This document shows, piece by piece, positions 6,920 through 7,363 of a stretch of DNA of 7,363 bases. Origin of the DNA: a bacterium (lineage in GTDB: Bacteria; Spirochaetota; UBA4802; UBA5550); NCBI GenBank assembly GCA_024224995.1, contig JAAENB010001195.1, forward strand, positions 1 through 7,363, in the 5' to 3' direction. The notes under the pieces were generated by a model. The model was not told the origin of the DNA. It ran no database searches and saw only the letters and a program-made list of their open reading frames with translations. The position numbers and the translations under genes were made by a program. How positions within the stretch are numbered: position 1 is the stretch's first letter; each line of letters opens with the position of its first letter.

Positions 6920-6950
6920 GTTCAAGGTTCGAAGTTCGAGGTTCGAAGTT
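6920..6950. repeat. Heptamer tandem repeat, about 4.4 copies
   Basis: Four consecutive 7-bp units follow the consensus GTTCRAR: GTTCAAG, GTTCGAA, GTTCGAG and GTTCGAA, then a partial GTT. The array starts about 35 bases upstream of the radical SAM promoter. Each TTCGAA is itself a palindrome. It may be a dispersed intergenic simple repeat or an iterated binding site; position alone does not decide this. Confidence 0.7.
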
Positions 6951-7002
6951 TTTTGCCGAAGAGGCGGTTTTTGAAAAATATTGCCCAGGGGTTGGTTTCT
7001 AC

Positions 7003-7054
7003 GAGACGTTGCAGTGCAACGCCTTTACGGGCCTCTCCCCTACACAAAAACGTC
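7003..7054. repeat. Small palindromic, MITE-like intergenic repeat, complete copy
   Basis: The unit begins GAGACGTT (7003-7010) and ends AACGTC (7049-7054), which gives short terminal inverted repeats. A near-end palindrome, CGTTGCA-G-TGCAACG, occupies 7007-7021. The last 17 bases recur in the same orientation at 1-17, where the terminus is the fuller AACGTCTC. The unit carries no coding sequence. Motifs of the GAGACGTTGCA type are, to my recollection, frequent in intergenic repeats of several bacterial groups. Confidence 0.6.
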
Positions 7055-7235
7055 ACAGAGGGGTAAACCCAAATAAACACCGCATACGGGCGATGATACC
7101 CGGGCTGAAACAGATCCATTTCTATAAATAGTTTCTGACGTATTTTTCCCCGCTTCGTGGTACTGTATTATTATACTGAACAACGCCATTCGGAATGTAA
7201 ATTATATAGCCCGCTCTGCGGGGTCCCGCTACTCT

Positions 7236-7250
7236 CAAGAAACTCTTTTT
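7236..7250 (+). repeat. 15-bp repeat, inverted relative to 37-51
   Basis: CAAGAAACTCTTTTT reads outward to the right here and outward to the left at 37-51 on the minus strand. The two copies do not share further sequence on either side beyond a loose GCGC-rich neighbourhood. This may be a fragment of a dispersed repeat. Confidence 0.5.
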
Positions 7251-7261
7251 GCTTGTGCGCG

Positions 7262-7349
7262 GGCGTAGAAGCATGGGCTCTTTGGATTGCTGCGGAACTC
7301 CCTCCGGTCAAACAGTCCTCACAACCCAAAGAGCCCATACTTCTACGCC
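7262..7349. repeat. 24-bp inverted repeat forming a long hairpin, MITE-like
   Basis: The left arm (7262-7285) and right arm (7326-7349) are complementary at 23 of 24 positions. The single mismatch is C in the left arm at 7272. The 40-base spacer shows further partial symmetry next to the arms (ATTG against CAAC), so the hairpin may extend. No open reading frame or T tract accompanies it. It resembles a non-autonomous palindromic intergenic element. The window ends 14 bases later, so outer boundaries and any target duplication cannot be judged. Confidence 0.75.
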
Positions 7350-7363
7350 AGATGCAGCCCGCA

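Larger units (their letters stand above)
6951..7363. other. Gene-free, repeat-bearing intergenic region at the right end
   Basis: No credible gene was found in these 413 bases. The only open frame (minus strand, 6922-7119, 65 codons) runs through the heptamer array and the 7003-7054 repeat and has no ribosome site. The region contains that repeat, a small GC-rich hairpin CCCGC-TCT-GCGGG (7210-7222), the outward-facing 15-mer at 7236-7250, and a long inverted repeat at 7262-7349. The part from 7055 to 7209 shows nothing I can name. Confidence 0.6.

Noticed and set aside
6240..6974. 244-codon plus-strand frame opposite the radical SAM gene
   Set aside because: It lies antisense to a gene with clear catalytic motifs, carries no recognisable domain and has no ribosome site.
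6922..7119. 65-codon open frame on the minus strand at the right end
   Set aside because: It runs through two repeat units, has no ribosome site and its translation shows no domain-like pattern; it looks like translated repeat.
7160..7200. Minus-strand TATAAT at 7170-7175 as a promoter
   Set aside because: No acceptable -35 box lies 16-19 bases upstream, and no gene follows within a reasonable distance.
1..7363. The whole block as a composite transposon or integrative element
   Set aside because: No transposase, integrase, tRNA or target duplication is visible, and the flanking repeats look like dispersed intergenic units.
6849..7363. RiPP precursor peptide near the radical SAM gene
   Set aside because: No short open frame with a ribosome site, leader-like sequence or core repeat was seen on either strand.

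Overview
The window looks like a chromosomal stretch from a Gram-negative bacterium of moderate to low GC content. A lipobox protein, a second exported protein, sigma70-like promoters and AGGAG ribosome sites support this. The N-terminal domain of the VWA lipoprotein and the style of the intergenic repeats suggest a spirochaete or a deltaproteobacterial relative. That placement is an impression from motif style, not a demonstrated one.

Layout. Positions 1-145 are a repeat-rich, GC-rich end with no gene. A leftward three-gene operon follows (2272 down to 146): a small secreted protein (1814-2272), then two tandem 273-residue paralogues (983-1804 and 146-967) that share a conserved HExxH motif. 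Gaps are 9 and 15 bp, and a good sigma70-like promoter lies at 2299-2328. A divergent intergenic region (2273-2478) separates this from a rightward pair: a VWA-domain lipoprotein of the YfbK type with an LPP20-like N-terminal domain (2479-4452), and a class III PLP-dependent aminotransferase resembling HpnO (4470-5876, GTG start, 17 bp gap). A leftward radical SAM protein with a twitch/SPASM-like C-terminus (5865-6848) converges on the aminotransferase, and their ends overlap by 12 bp. Positions 6849-7363 hold the radical SAM promoter and several small repeats, but no credible gene.

How they may work together. The VWA lipoprotein and the aminotransferase are probably co-transcribed, although no shared pathway is evident. 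The aminotransferase and radical SAM gene could both modify small molecules or peptides, but no precursor peptide or hopanoid gene is visible. The leftward operon is of unknown function. Its most notable feature is the duplicated HExxH protein, which could be a metal-dependent hydrolase.

The gene block is bracketed by copies of small repeats: a 17-bp direct repeat (1-17 and 7038-7054) and an inverted 15-mer (37-51 and 7236-7250). A 24-bp near-perfect inverted repeat lies at 7262-7349. These look like dispersed intergenic, MITE-like elements and not like the ends of a defined transposon.
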